From NCBI GenBank assembly GCA_032164245.1, contig JAVMKO010000003.1, positions 38,752,890 to 38,816,889 of the forward strand: a DNA stretch of 64,000 bases, written 5' to 3'. Each line of letters starts with the position of its first letter. The stretch's first letter is position 1. Shown here piece after piece: positions 45,901 through 58,868 of this stretch. A program made the position numbers and the translations under genes. The notes under the pieces are model-generated. The model did not search any database, was not told where the DNA came from, and saw only the letters and a program-made list of their open reading frames with translations. The stretch is from Sternotherus odoratus (lineage: Eukaryota; Chordata; Testudines; Kinosternidae).

Positions 45901-48900
45901 GCTTATGTTCTAAGGATGGGCTACTGAAGTGCAGCATCTTTTTGTTTGACACTGTGACATAATTATGTGTCACAAACTTCAGCATGTTGTGATATAAAAT
46001 TTTCATAGTGTGATACAGCTTCATGATATTGGGATGTTATTGTCTGATGAGCATATCTGCAATATTTTTATTTAGATTGGCAGTTCAAACAGAGCTTATT
46101 TGACAAAGTACTTCCCTCTACTCACCTAAAACCCAACTCTCTGGTCACCATGCTTACTATAATCAAGAATGTCTGAATAAGCACTTAATTTTACAACATC
46201 CTGTGGTGTGTAGCATGATTATCAATGAGATGCAAGTCATGTTACAGCCAGTAATTATGTATCATAGTCAAACAGACAACATGTCACACTTCACTTTGAG
46301 TTATGACATAAAAATGCTGAATCCTTTTTATTTTAGTCATAAGCAATTTCCATTCTGCTGCTTTCTTTCAGATAAGTGGTCTGAAACAGATACAATGAAA
46401 AATATTTCAGAGATTCAAATATGAATCTCTGAGGACATCATATTGTTTGGTTTTGGGGGATGAGTCCATAAAGGATTAGACTTTCCATATGTGCACCCTT
46501 TCACATCTCTAATAGTAATTGCATGAGACTATTGTTAATTTACATTCAGATTACCATATATGAAAGATGGATGTAATCAAATTTACTGTGTATAGATAAT
46601 GGAGGAAGTTAATGGGCATTGTTTATTTCACTATACATATAGAATATAATGAACAAGCATTTCCCTCACAAGTTTCTTTTAGCTAGTAGGATAAATGAAT
46701 TGGTTGGAGAACTGATACTATCCCACTTTTGGTCAAGCGATGACCCATTTTGTATATCATTATGCAGACATTCCGAGGTAGTTGTTCTAACACATTTTTG
46801 GAGTGTAATGCTCTTCCAGACCTATTCTTCTGCACTCAGGCACTATTCAACTTACAAACTCACATTATTGTATTTTGGTGGTACAAACAATTGGATTGTT
46901 CCAGTTTATTCTTCATTTGCTCATTAGAAATCCAAAGGTAAAAAAATATTTTATAAGTATCTGATAAAAAATATCTAAAAAGTGATCAAGTTAGTACTTT
47001 TATTTTTCTTTCTAAATATGATTTCCAAGAATAGTTATTGAGGTAAACTCAGCAGCCGCTAAGTTCCTTACATTTCTGCCCAGCATATTCAATCATAATA
47101 GAATTGAAATAAATGAATCATTACCAAAATGGCTTTTTTTTTAGCTAGAAATACTATTTCCCATGTTTCATTATTACTTCCCCATTAAGAAGCATTATGT
47201 GTATTCAGGACAAAATCCATTCAACATAACTGGGTGGAGGGGTTGGGAGGTGGATGTAAGTTTTTGCATTTTATCTATTTAATATACATCTTGTTATTTA
47301 CCTCATCATTATAAGCTTCTGAGACATAATCATAAGCCTTCAGCTTCAGCTAGCTGGAAAATTCCTTAGTGATATTTTTTCTGGAAGGTTGCTACACTGT
47401 GATGAATAACTGATTATTACCAATACAAAAGCAGACTAATTTGTTCTTACATAATATAACAGGAGAGAGGAAAATGAACAGTTGCAACAAAAAGATAATA
47501 ACTGTTTTAAAATTGTTTATAGCAGGGGATCTACAACAGGTATGCAAGAAAAATGACAAGCAATGTGTTAAATGACATAATTACTCTTAATTTGCATAAT
47601 CTTAGCCAACTGTATACCCTAATGTTCTGGAAGAATATATGTCATTAAAGAAGAAAAATGCATTTAATGCACTCTGTGTTTCTACTTTTGTTCATATAAA
47701 AGGTTTTTAAGTGCTCTGATGCCAAATGCCAAATGACATACTTCAGAGACAATCAATATTTTTTTCATTTGCTACTAAATGGGAACATGCTTGTGTGTCA
47801 TTGTTGGTAGATTTGCACATAGATAAATAAGTCTGTTGTATTTTAAAATGATCTCCATCTCAGAAACCTTTACTGTAATGTCTTATTTCTCTATAAGCAG
47901 AACACAGTCCCAGTTGACCTGCAATCAATGTGCCAGTGTCTCCTAGCAAAATTTAGTACAGCATATCTGAAAACAAATACTGTAAATCAGGGTCTAAGCA
48001 GCAACGACAGTTTATTATGAACCATAAATATCTGTCCACTGTACATAAAATGGTTTCCTATAACTCAAATTTCTCTATAGTGCTGGAAAAGGAAAGCCTT
48101 GTGGTATTTCAGTAAGGAAAAAATGTTCAGTTATTTTCTTTTAAAAGTAGGATCCACTTTATCAGCTTTTTCATCTTATGCTGTATCATTAGCAATTTTA
48201 GCACGAGACAGTTACTCTGAGCACCACTTGTTTTTAAAATGAGCATGCTCAGCTACTCAAATAAGTTTCCTTTTAGTTATAACTGAAAATCGAATCCTGT
48301 TATGTATGAAAAAATGTCTCCTGGACTAGCTGTTACATACAAGATCCAAGTTCCAATAACAGATGATATTTTTTTTCACTTACCAGGGCTACAGTGTCTC
48401 AAAGTTTCTGTAAATAAGTGACATTTGTAACTTCGTTTTTCAGAACTGAAAATCGTTATCTACACTAATAGGAGCATATTGCGCTGATTTCTATACCAGA
48501 TTTAACTAACATATGGTGTGCAAAATACAGGCCAATGGTGGAGATCCAGGAAAGCAAGGAGAGCTCCCAAAGAATTTGAAGTCTTTCTGGTGACCCTAAT
48601 CCAGATCCAAGCAGTGTCATGTGAGTCTCTGGGGACAGAATTGAAGAGATAATTGGCAGGTAACACCTTTTTACATGCTTGTCTAAAGATGAGCAAAGAG
48701 AGCTACAGCTCATCAATAAGTCAAGAAACTGAATATGTTCAGAACAGGTTGGATTCTCAGCTGCAGCTGAACAGAGCCTGAAGATGAGGCAGTTGAGGGT
48801 GCGGTGTGCGTTAAGGAGCCAAAGCCAGTTCTCTGATCCTGTGTTTCCTGGTCTTGGCATGAGGAGGAGCTTTGTATTAGCCTGCTAGGTAAAGTTTTCA

Positions 48901-50939
48901 AATTATACATTACCCCAGAGGAATATGAGCTGCACCTTGCCACACTCCTAGCACACCACATACTCTGGAATAGGATGTAGGGTTGAGGCAGAACTCTCTA
49001 TGAAGTTTTTTTGGTGGAGATTTCTCTACAACTGTTCTGCCAAGAGAAAGGGATTTGATCCCTTTAAAATGGTTCAGGGACCAGCCCCAAACTCCACAGT
49101 TACCCCGTGTATCTTCCCCATCATCTGGCACTGAATAGCTGATTTTAATTTTACAAATAAGTATGGAGCCAAATAAAACTCAGTTATGCTAGCATAAATT
49201 CAAAGTAACTGTCAATTTCAGTACAGTTATTTATGAGTCACAACAGTATAAATGAGAGCTGAATTTACCTCACATTTTTAAAATACCAGGACTTAAAACA
49301 CATATCACCCTATAATTAATAATTGTAATGGTGAAAAAGGATTATTATCTTTGATACTTCCAGGTTTATGGGCTGAGCACAATAGGCACAGTTTTATTTT
49401 AAAGGAAACATAACATGAATTGGGGTGAGGGGAAGGAAGGAAGATAAAGGAAAATAATATAAGCAAAATTCTAGTATAAGGAATGGTAACCATTTCTAAA
49501 ATCAAAAGTAATGTTAATTACAGTGAACTGTTCCCCTGTCAAAATGCTGATCATCAAAATCAATGCTCCCCTTTTGTGCACAATTTATATAAGGCTTAGG
49601 AGAGACAGGCAAAGCTTTTAATTGCAGCTTTCAACTGTAAAGTCTTGAAAGAAGTAGCAAAGGTATAGCAAGACGCAAGGACATCCCTGAAGAGCTCTCG
49701 CCTTTCCAGGATTCCCAAACACCGAGAACTCCCTGGTGTCCTAATACTGTTTTCCATTGAACTACAAACAGATGGTAACCAAGCAGCTGTGCCTAGCACT
49801 TGAACTAAAAAGGAACAAGATGCTGTTTTGAGAAACACACAAAACAATCAAATAAACAGAGGAAAGGGGAAGAAGAGGTACAAATAAAGTAAGACAGAAA
49901 GTAAGCAAAGATAAAGACCAAAAATAAAAATATATAATTTAAATACTAAAAATATTTAAATAGAATATTGCATAAGGAATGCAACCCTTTAATAACTCCA
50001 GAATGTTTTTGGTAAAATTACCAATTTTTGTTTAAATATATGCAAACACAAGTCAAATCAACCTCTATAGCTATATTACTAGGAAGCTACAAAGTACAAG
50101 AATAGATTAAATTTCTTATCAGTGAGGCCTATTATATTAGGAAGACCCATAATTAGGACCATTCAATATTAGACTGGACACAATACTAGTAGATGCATGG
50201 GGGGGGGGAGGGGCGACATCTTGCAATGGCATGGGGTAAGCCAGAAAACCTAATAGGTCTTTTATACTTGCAGAGAGTTTCAAAATGAGTGACTCAACTC
50301 CCCACCTTGAAGCAAGTGGGTGCAGCATTGCCTTCACCCTCACAGTGAACTATACACAATATCTGAGCTGGTACAAGGGATATCAATTTTTTTGCCAGCA
50401 TAAGCCAGGAGGAAGTTAATAACCTCTTCTTCCATGCCTCACAGAGCAAACAGAAACCTGTATGCTACCCATACATAGGTCTTGTTGTGACTTTTGGCTC
50501 CTAAAAAAAGGTGGTTGGAAAATGAAAAAAAAAACGTTGGTAAATTTTAGTAATATATGGCAACTTTAAAAAATTTCTGATCAGCCCTATTCCTAACAGG
50601 TCTCGTTGATCTCTGTTGGATTCCTGAAATTATCTCAGTTCTAGAAGTCAGCTGCTGAAGCCTAGTCAATGGTGCACAAAGATGCTCACCTGTGGAACTC
50701 CTGGGTTTTTACAGACCTGATATCCACACACTCTTTAGTTGCTTTCTAAACCCAAGAACAAAATGTGTTTATGGTTTGTAATTTTAATTAGGTTTCATTT
50801 TGATTAGATTAATTGTGATTGTCTGAAAACTCTATTAGGAATCTGCATTAGTAGGCACAACATATTTTTTTTATTGTATTTGATACATAAAGAAGAGATT
50901 TCCCTTTCTTCTCTCCCCCCATAATTCCTACACAGGATC
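45901..50939. other. No gene seen; 5 kb of AT-rich DNA
   Basis: No recognised repeat or exon over 5 kb, apart from a G-run near 50200. The 131-codon minus-strand frame at 48465-48860 has no recognisable domain and overlaps other frames. Confidence 0.4.
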
Positions 50940-50947
50940 AGTTAATG

Positions 50948-51149
50948 CAATGGTTCTCAAACTTTTGCACTGATGACCCCTTTCACACAGTGCAACCCCC
51001 CAAAATCAAAACACTTTTAAATATATTTAACACGATTATAAATGCTGGAGGCAAGGTGGGGTTTAGGTGGAGGTTGACAGCTTATGACCACCCATGTAAT
51101 AACCTCACAACCCCCTGAGGGTTCCTGACCCCCAGTTTGAGAACCCCTG
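50948..51149. mobile_element. hAT-like non-autonomous element, 202 bp
   Basis: Flanked by a perfect 8-bp duplication AGTTAATG (50940-50947 and 51150-51157). Ends are CAATGGTTCTCAAACTTTTG and, on the other strand, CAGGGGTTCTCAAACTG. The interior holds ACAACCCCCTGAGGGTTCC. No coding capacity. Confidence 0.9.
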
Positions 51150-51157
51150 AGTTAATG

Positions 51158-51659
51158 CTATACACTTTATAAAAGAGAGAAAAAGGATTTTTGCCAATCC
51201 TTAAGCACTTTCATAAAACTGTAAAATGGGAGTGAAACCATTTTAAATAAAGATATTTGAAATAATTTTGATGAAGAAGGAAATAAGTTAGACTTCCTCT
51301 CCCTGTCCCACCCATCCTTCCTCCCAGATCAATGCCTAGAACAAAAACCAAATGCGAACAGCAGGTGCCAGAGCTAGGAGCAACCTGAGAAATTAAATTG
51401 CAATAAATCACTAAACCCAGAGGGTATTTCATCCACGTTCATTCCTTCTGAACTGATGAATGAATGCTAACAAAATATATAATTTGTTTTTAAAAACAGC
51501 CAGTATACCAAAGAATGCAAAATAGCCAGTGTTACATTTATTTTAAAACACACACACACACACACGTTAAAGTAAATCCCAGAAATTACATGGACCAGTA
51601 AATGTTAACTCTATGAAGTTTGAGAAAATTGTTGTAAAGCATTAAACAGTAACTGCATT
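51158..51659. other. No gene; short CA repeat
   Basis: A (CA)n microsatellite lies at about 51548-51566. Otherwise nothing recognised. Confidence 0.45.
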
Positions 51660-52420
51660 ATATATGACAGGAACAACCCAACATGATTTTGTGAAGGAAA
51701 ATCATGCCTTTTTAAAATCCACTGGATTAAATGAAAGATTAAAGGAAATGGGATAATTAACTTAATCTTTTTCAATGTGCTTGGTAAATCCTCTCTCAAG
51801 AGGCTATTAAGGAAACTTGGTAACCACAGGATGTGAGGTAAAATTTCCCATCATTGACTGAAAAGAGGTCAAGAGCTAGGAAGAGATGAATGGTGACAAT
51901 TCAGTGTGCAGAAAAGTCAATACCGAGGTGTTCAATAGCTAGGCAAGGAACATTCTCCCTTCTGTTACTCTTTGCATTCTTACACATAAAATCTCTGCAC
52001 TCCCTTCTTAAGCAGTGAGGGAAGAAATGTGCAATGGTAGTGCACACTGTAGCCTTCCAAAAATGGCACTTCTTTCACCGTGGCTTTGATTTCAAAGGGA
52101 CCACAGAGGTATTTTGGCTGAGAAGGTCAGGATGTCACTGGGGACTCCCAAAGCTATGAGGACTTTCTGCTAATGCGGAAAATAGCCTTAAAAACACAAT
52201 ATACTGCTTAACTAGGAAGTTGGAGTGAACAGTGAGAATGTAAAAATATGCAGTTTACACAAAATTATTCAGTTAATCAAGATAGAAGACAATTTTAATG
52301 AGCTACACACGTAATACAAATGAGCAATACAATGCCAAATGGAATCCAGCATAGACAACTGCAAGATACCCCACAGCAGAAGGAATTATATAAATGACTT
52401 ATATACAATGATGAATCTAA
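51660..52420 (+). mobile_element. Old CR1 fragment, reverse-transcriptase region
   Basis: AACATGATTTTGTGAAGGAA and AATCATGCCTTTTTAAAATC correspond to the GFxKGKSC block, and AGGCTATTAAGGAAACTTGG to the segment after DKVPH. Near 52340-52420, a CAACTGCAAGATACCCCACA stretch resembles the DKCKVMHIG region. It has many indels and no open frame. Confidence 0.6.
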
Positions 52421-53637
52421 AGGCTTGATTCCGCAATGTGCTGAGCCTTCTGAGAAGTACTTAACACCCCTTAAGTCCTACTCATCACTAAAGCTAGAGC
52501 CACTTATAGCACCTCTCAGGAAGTATTCATTATTTTGCAATATTGAGCCCTAACAAAGCTGTAAAGTGTCAGAGAGAAAACATAATTTTTGATAGAAACC
52601 AACCATGGAAAATGTCAAACCTAACTGTGAATGTTTTGCAAAGTTATGAGGGCTTGCAATGGAAAATATTTTGCAACCTTATAGCAGGCATTACTTTTCC
52701 AACCAGAATATTAGCCCGGATTTGTAATTGCTACTATATATTCACCATATTATCTTATTCTAAAAAAATCTGCAATGTCACATATTTTATTGAAATATAG
52801 GCATTTCTGCTATTAGCAATTGCAGTTTTAGCTGCACTGTTCATTTTAGTATTTCAAATTAACAGCATCACAGGGATGGAGACGATACAATAAAAGCATG
52901 TATACTGTGAGGCTTTGCTAAAATGTTACTGTAGTTTTTAAGAAGGACATTTTATTTTAGTAAGCAGTCTTAATGGAGCAGTGTGTGGATTTACAATTAT
53001 GATATTTTAAGCTTATCAGTATATGTCTTGTCTATTTCAAATAGAGAATATCGTATTAAATACCTCATCAAATTTAATCTATTATAGAAACATAATTTTC
53101 ATGACAAATCAGGTTATTATAAAGGTTTGTCTTTCCTTTCTAATAAAGATAGGTGGTTCACTGCATTTGAAAAAAAACCACAAAAACACTTCCACTCCAC
53201 ATATATTAATGAAGGTAGAGAAAAGAAAACCCACAAGTAAATAGCAAGCAATGTCCAGCACTCAAACAAAGAGCTAGTAGTTAGGAAATCAGGTAATCTA
53301 TTAAGAAGTAGTACATCTCTGCTGCTTATTAATTGTTGTCTTTACTGCTGTACTGGAGACTAGGGTTAAATTCCCATTCCCAATCCCTAATCCAAAAAGA
53401 ATTGGTAGTGCTAAGAAGCCAGTGTGCTTAGTGATCACTCAGCCAATTAAGGAGAAGCATTAACAGCTTCTGAAGGATATTTTCATCTTGATTTTCACAG
53501 ATAAATTATTAAAGAGTTCAAAGGACAGCCTCAGTAGTAGTAGGCATACACTGGGGAAAGAAAAGAGTTTCTCTGGTATCTCAGATGAAGTAAAAGAAAT
53601 CTCAAAGGGAAAGAAGTCACTTAATAAATTACAGTGC
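52421..53637. other. No gene seen
   Basis: AT-rich DNA. Near 52422-52510 a GATTCCGCAATGTGCTGAGC phrase recalls old amniote repeats. Confidence 0.35.
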
Positions 53638-53707
53638 AAGCTTGTCAGCTGCTAAACAAGTGGCATTATGGGGGCTTGGAACCAGGCTGAACCAGCAGCC
53701 CCCTATC

Positions 53708-53899
53708 CAGGGCCAGTTCCAGGCACCAGCGGAGGAAGCACGTGCCTGGGGTGGCACATTGTAAGGGGCGGCATTCCGCTCAATCTTGGGGCGGCACAAT
53801 TCGGGCGCTTTTTCTGCTTCAGTAATTGGGGCAGCTTTTTTTTGTTTTTGTTTTTTTATTTTTTGCATGGGGATGCAAAAAAAGATAGAGTCGGCCCTG
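53708..53899. mobile_element. hAT-like non-autonomous element inside Tigger
   Basis: A perfect 8-bp duplication CCCCTATC (53700-53707 and 53900-53907) flanks 192 bp. The ends are CAGGGCCAGTTCCAGG and, on the other strand, CAGGGCCGACTCTATC. The interior includes GGGGCGGCA motifs and a T-run. No coding capacity. Confidence 0.9.
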
Positions 53900-54522
53900 C
53901 CCCTATCAGCCCCCTGCTTCCCTAAGTTCCTTATGCAGCAGCCGCCCAGCAGGCTATCTATTGCCGACAGTTCAGTTGTCCTTCCCCCCACTGCCATGTG
54001 CTGCTCCTGCCCTCTGCCTTGGAGTTGCTCTTGGGAGCCTCCTGCTTGCTGTGCAGGGGACAGCGGGAAGGGGGTAATGTCAGTGTGTCCCTCTCCCCCT
54101 TGCTTCTGCACCGCGCTTACTCCTTCTCCATATAGAGCAGGCTAGGGACACGGAGAAAGAGAGACAGAGAGTGCTTGGGGCAGCAGCTACTGTCTCAACT
54201 TCATGATCCACTTGAAAAGACAATGTGATTAAGAATGCAGTCAGCTTACCTAAAGGGGCAGTGTGCATCTCTCTCTCTTTCCCACATACAGGGTGTGTGT
54301 CTGTATCTGTCTGCTGTGCTGGCTCCCTGCTGTAGAGTGTGAGAGGCTACATTAATGACAATATGTTAACCTTTGAGGGCTCAGCCAAAAGCTGGCTCAT
54401 CATTTAGCACTTTAAGGCATTCCCTGGGAAATATCCCACCCTCTGACCAAGCTTCACAATCATCATCACTATGTACCAGTATTAACTTGTTTGTTTAAAA
54501 CTTACATTGTGTGTGTTTGTAG

Positions 54523-54546
54523 ATAGATAGATAGATAGACAGATTA
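54523..54546. repeat. GATA microsatellite
   Basis: About five tandem TAGA/GATA tetramers follow a short GT tract. Confidence 0.9.
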
Positions 54547-54708
54547 TAGTCTTTTGTCTGGTGAAAAAATATATCCCTGGAACCTAACCCCCTCATTTAC
54601 ATTAATTCTTATGGGGAAATTGGATTCACTTAACTTCATTTCGCTTAAAGTCCCATTTTTCAGGAACATAACTACAATGTTAAGCGAGGAGTTCCATAAA
54701 AATGGAAG

Positions 54709-56372
54709 GGATACCAGATAAATATAAGAAAGTGTTTGATGGCTTTAGATGCCATTACTGTTCCAGGCAAGCTTTCAAATTTCCTAGCACCCATAGCTCA
54801 GTAACAGTTGCCAACTCCTAATAAAAGTTGAAGGTAGTCAGTAACTTGCGTGAGATGTTCACATTTTACCAAGCATTTATTTAAGAATGCTCAAGACACA
54901 GATACTAAAGCTTTCTATAACAGAGATTTATTAAAGGGACATCCAAGAAAAAAAAAATACCACCATCACTGGTATATGATGGTCCTGATATGTCCACCAA
55001 GGGACGATTCAGAGAGTAAAGTACTACACAACACAAGGCTCTTAAAACGTTCTGCAGACTTCATGACCAATTCAGAGTCATGGCACTGGTGCATGATCCT
55101 CTATATTTAAGACTAAGAACAATTTATCACAATTATGGAAGATGCAGGAGAGTCTCTGTTTCTGAGTTTGATGAAGACACAAAGTGGGAGGGTAAAGGTG
55201 TTTCTGAGGTAATGTTGTGCCCCCATACTCTATCCCTGGTTGGCACATGCCTTTCCCTAAGCAAAATACAGAACTTCCTTACAGCTGGGTCTCAACTGTG
55301 TCACTTGTACTAGTTCACTGAATGGGGTCATTACATTAGCTAAGAATAGGTGAAGCATCTGCTTTAGCTATGCCTCTACCTTTTCCTGAGGCAGTCATTA
55401 TGTAAATATTAATTTTTTGTTAATTGATATCACGTTCCCATGAGGCAATGCTTAGTTCAAAAATAAGGTATCTCATCCATAAAACACTGTAATTTAGTGA
55501 AATATGCTACAAATTCCACTCAAATCTTGAAGACAGCTATTTCAAAAAGTATATATTTTGTTTCTGATGAAATGGTAGATTATTTTTTTTTCTTAATTAA
55601 TCCAATCCCAGTGTTTACACTTTGCTCTTAATTAAGGCTGCCTCATTGCTATCTTGTTTGTTCACTGAAGGAAGCTCATAATAATAAGGCATAGTCTCAA
55701 GAATAAGAAAAAAGTAGTTTACAATCCACCAGATTTTTTCCTAATAAACAGCAGACACAAGTGTTCTTTCAGGGTTAGTTCAGGTACATTCTATTTTTAA
55801 AATTTGATGTCTGGTTATTCATATTTATTAGAGGTGAATATTGGTATTGTAACTCAGTTAGGAAATGAGGCAAACCAAATCAAAATGAGCTCATAAAAAG
55901 ACCACAAAATAAATAAAATATTATCTAGAATCTGAATATTTATTCTACAGAAGGGAGAAGAATCCAGCACTTTGGTCCCTCTGGGAAGTTTTCAATGAAA
56001 TAATGAATATCTTACAACACTTGCTAATATCGTCTGAGTTTTTAACTATGTGGATTTATGGCGGTCAATCTAATAAACTGCCTGTCTTCTAATGTTTAAT
56101 AATCAACTTAAATAAATAATTTTACAAAATGTATTTGTTCTTTTTGTCTCTCCTTCTCAGATGTTTAGGCTCCAGTCTGTTATTACACACACCTATGTTA
56201 GTATACATTTCTCAGTGGGGTCTGTGATGATGTGTCCTGATGCAGAATTTTGGCCTTAAGCGGGGGAAACAATTTGCGTAATTAAATAAACATTGTATTT
56301 TAGGCAGCCTTCCAGCAATACAAATATTTAATGAGTGGGATATTGCATGCTAGTATTGTTATTTGAAAATAG
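54709..56372. other. No gene seen
   Basis: AT-rich DNA with no recognised element. The 86-codon frame at 54850-55110 has no family features. Confidence 0.35.
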
Positions 56373-56472
56373 GGTGACCAGATAGCAACTGTGAAAAAAT
56401 GGGATGGGGATGCGGAGCAATAGGTGCCTGTATAAGAAAAAGTCCCCAAAACTGGGACTGTCCCTTTAAAAA
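56373..56472. mobile_element. MITE with TAGGGTG end, truncated copy
   Basis: It starts TAGGGTGACCAGATAGCAAC and shares the internal AATAGGTGCCTGTATAAG and GGGACTGTCCCTTTAAAAAT with the copy at 28358. It loses similarity before the right inverted repeat. Confidence 0.75.
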
Positions 56473-58824
56473 TGGAACATCACAATTTTAAACTGTATTT
56501 AGCTACACTCATCAGTGAAGCACTTCACTAAGGTTCACAGCCTCATCTACGGAAATATTAATTACATTAGGCTATCAGTTACTTCAAGCCATTGCTCACA
56601 CCTTCTCCCCCTACAATCAAATGTTATTCTATTTATAGCTTTACCTCCCAGAAACACACTCTGAACTGCTCTACTCCTTTTTACAGAGTATTTTTCAGTA
56701 GGAAGCATAGTTGTTAGCTATCAAAATGTCTGTTTCTTCCTTGATGCAATGATATTGATAGGGTCTAATAAGCCTACATCTTCAAACTCTGCTCAGCAAT
56801 GTCAACAGACAGTGATTACTTGTGCTGCCATCTCAGAAGAACTAAAAACATTTAGTGTACCATTAGATGAAACTAGCTTTAAATATCCATGGTCATGTAA
56901 AATATTTTTCATTTTGAATATTTTGATTTTTTGTTACTGTAACATAGAGACCTAACCATATGAAAATTCTTTCAGTGGTATAATTAATCTATATTTAGAG
57001 TGGTATGATTAATTCTTTAAAAATAAAGTTAAGTAAGCTATACTGTACAGTGGACAGCTGCAGCAGCCTTTTAACTGCTTTTTGCTGACCTAAAGAGTAG
57101 TCTAGACATGTACTGAATGATTGCCATGGTGTCCATATTAAAATAAGCATGTATCCCATTGTTGTTGTAAAATCATGAAACAAAGCTTGCTGTTCTTAGC
57201 ATCTCTTCCGATAATGACGTATTTCAGGTTTTATGGGAGAATTATTTTATAGTTCCCTATAAAATCAATCTTTCTTGAAAAAAAAAGTTTTTATTGCTTC
57301 ATAGAAATCGAGTAAAGGAGAGACCTGTTTCCATGCAGTGAGAGCAGGTTTTCAGTTTAATTATAATGGTATTATAGAACTATTGAGGCAGTTATGACAT
57401 ATCCATTATGAGCTCTTATTTCTGGTTATAGTAAAATATAATTGTCTCAGCCAATAAGGCCAAAGAGACATTGTATAGTTATTGCTGTATAACTATTTTT
57501 TTCATGTATGCAAAAATCCTTGCACTAATTGGCTGAAAAATTCTGATCTGCATAATCTCTTACACATTTTATCAATAACTGTTGTGTGCAAATCCCTTAA
57601 CTATGATTGGCTAACAGCCATTATTAGCCAATCACAGCAGAATAATTTGCACAACCACTGTATGGTTATTTCTCAAGGAGTGTGAAGTGAATACGAAAAT
57701 AATTTTACAGAGGCTGCTCTACTCTGTTCAGATCAGTTTACAGTTACACAGAGTGCCTGCTTTGTGCACACTACAGAAAAAACATTCCAAATTTCACATT
57801 AGAGAACAAAATACACAGAAAGCGAACAAACAGGGCTGTAAAATTGCTAAAAGACAATTTGTTGTTAATCAGAAACCAAATGAATGAGAGATGCTGCTTT
57901 CCTCCTGCATATTCAACCTGTCAGCCATGGTCACTCCTCCCCTCTCTTCGGCACTTTCCCATACTTCTATTGTTGAGGAAGGCTCTTGGGCCAAAAGGAA
58001 GATTCAATGTTATGCTTGATACTGGACTTCAAGAAAAATGGAAGTCCTCTTATTCTCCTAATTCAGTTGCCTTACTTAGTAGTAAGAAGGCATAACAAAA
58101 GGCACCTGAGGGCACTGTTTATACTTGCTTTTGTGGCTTGTAAGCTACTACATTAAAAAATGAGGAAATTTGTTAACATCTGCCTACAAGCAAAACAACT
58201 AGATTGGACCCTGGGTGTGAAGATAGGATGGGACATGGAGGTTATGGGTGAGAAAATGCTCCTCTTTGGAGGTCAGGAAGTAGTAAAATAACTGCTCCAC
58301 AGTAGTTGCTACATCCGTAAGGCTGCAGTAGCTCCAACACATCCTGCATCACCAGTCAGAAAGATAAGAACAGGTGGGTGAGTTGTTATAGATGCAGTCA
58401 CTCTGCCCTCATTCTTCCCCTGTTCTGTCCCTATTGAATGATAAAGATAAAGAAGAAATATTGAATAACTACCCATTGGGTGAGCACCCTTTATCCTGTG
58501 CACTGAATGAGAGAGAGATCCTGTAGAAAAAGTGTGTGATCACATAATTACAGACTGTCTTAAAAGGGCAAAATTAATGTTGCACAGGCAACTTTAAGTC
58601 TGGCTTTCAGGCTAGATTCACAAAGGGACTTAGGTATTAACTTCCTCTTTAGGAATCTTTATCCAATATTTAGGCACCACTGACATTCACAAAACTACCA
58701 GCTGTTTCTAACCTACAGTCCCCATTGGTCCTTTTAGTCAGGTGCCAACCAGGTTTTTTGAGCTTCTTAACCCCTTACAGGTTAGAAGGAATTTTAGGCT
58801 ACCCTTCTGCATGATTATGGCATC
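56473..58824. other. No gene seen; contains an inverted CCAAT cluster
   Basis: No exon recognised. Near 57449-57634 are four CCAAT/ATTGG motifs, two of them in an 11-bp perfect inverted repeat (57604-57614 and 57624-57634). Near 58600-58760 are phrases typical of old amniote repeats. Confidence 0.4.
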
Positions 58825-58868
58825 CTTTCTTTGTTAAACTTAAATAGATTAAGTTCCTTGAGTCTATC
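58825..58868 (-). mobile_element. Old CR1 on minus strand, left piece
   Basis: TTTGTTAAACTTAAATAGAT and TCCTTGAGTCTATC are the complement of the CR1 LFSLTKR region. The copy breaks at about 58868 and resumes at 60170. Confidence 0.7.

Larger units (their letters stand above)
53638..54708. mobile_element. Tigger/pogo-like element, left end truncated, split by hAT
   Basis: The right part, 54575-54708, has CCTCATTTACATTAATTCTT, TATGGGGAAATTGGATTCAC and ends near TTAAGCGAGGAGTTCC, matching Tigger-like ends common in turtle DNA. The body (53640-54400) matches the non-coding interior of that repeat, including GGGGGCTTGGAACCAGGCTG. The left inverted repeat is missing. A 160-codon minus-strand frame at 53629-54111 and overlapping plus-strand frames are not genes. 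Confidence 0.6.

Noticed and set aside
48465..48860. 131-codon minus-strand frame
   Set aside because: No domain, start context or splice context that I can recognise, and overlapping frames share the stretch.
53629..54145. 160-codon minus-strand and 119-codon plus-strand frames
   Set aside because: They lie across a Tigger-like element and an inserted hAT-like element, with a junction at 53899.
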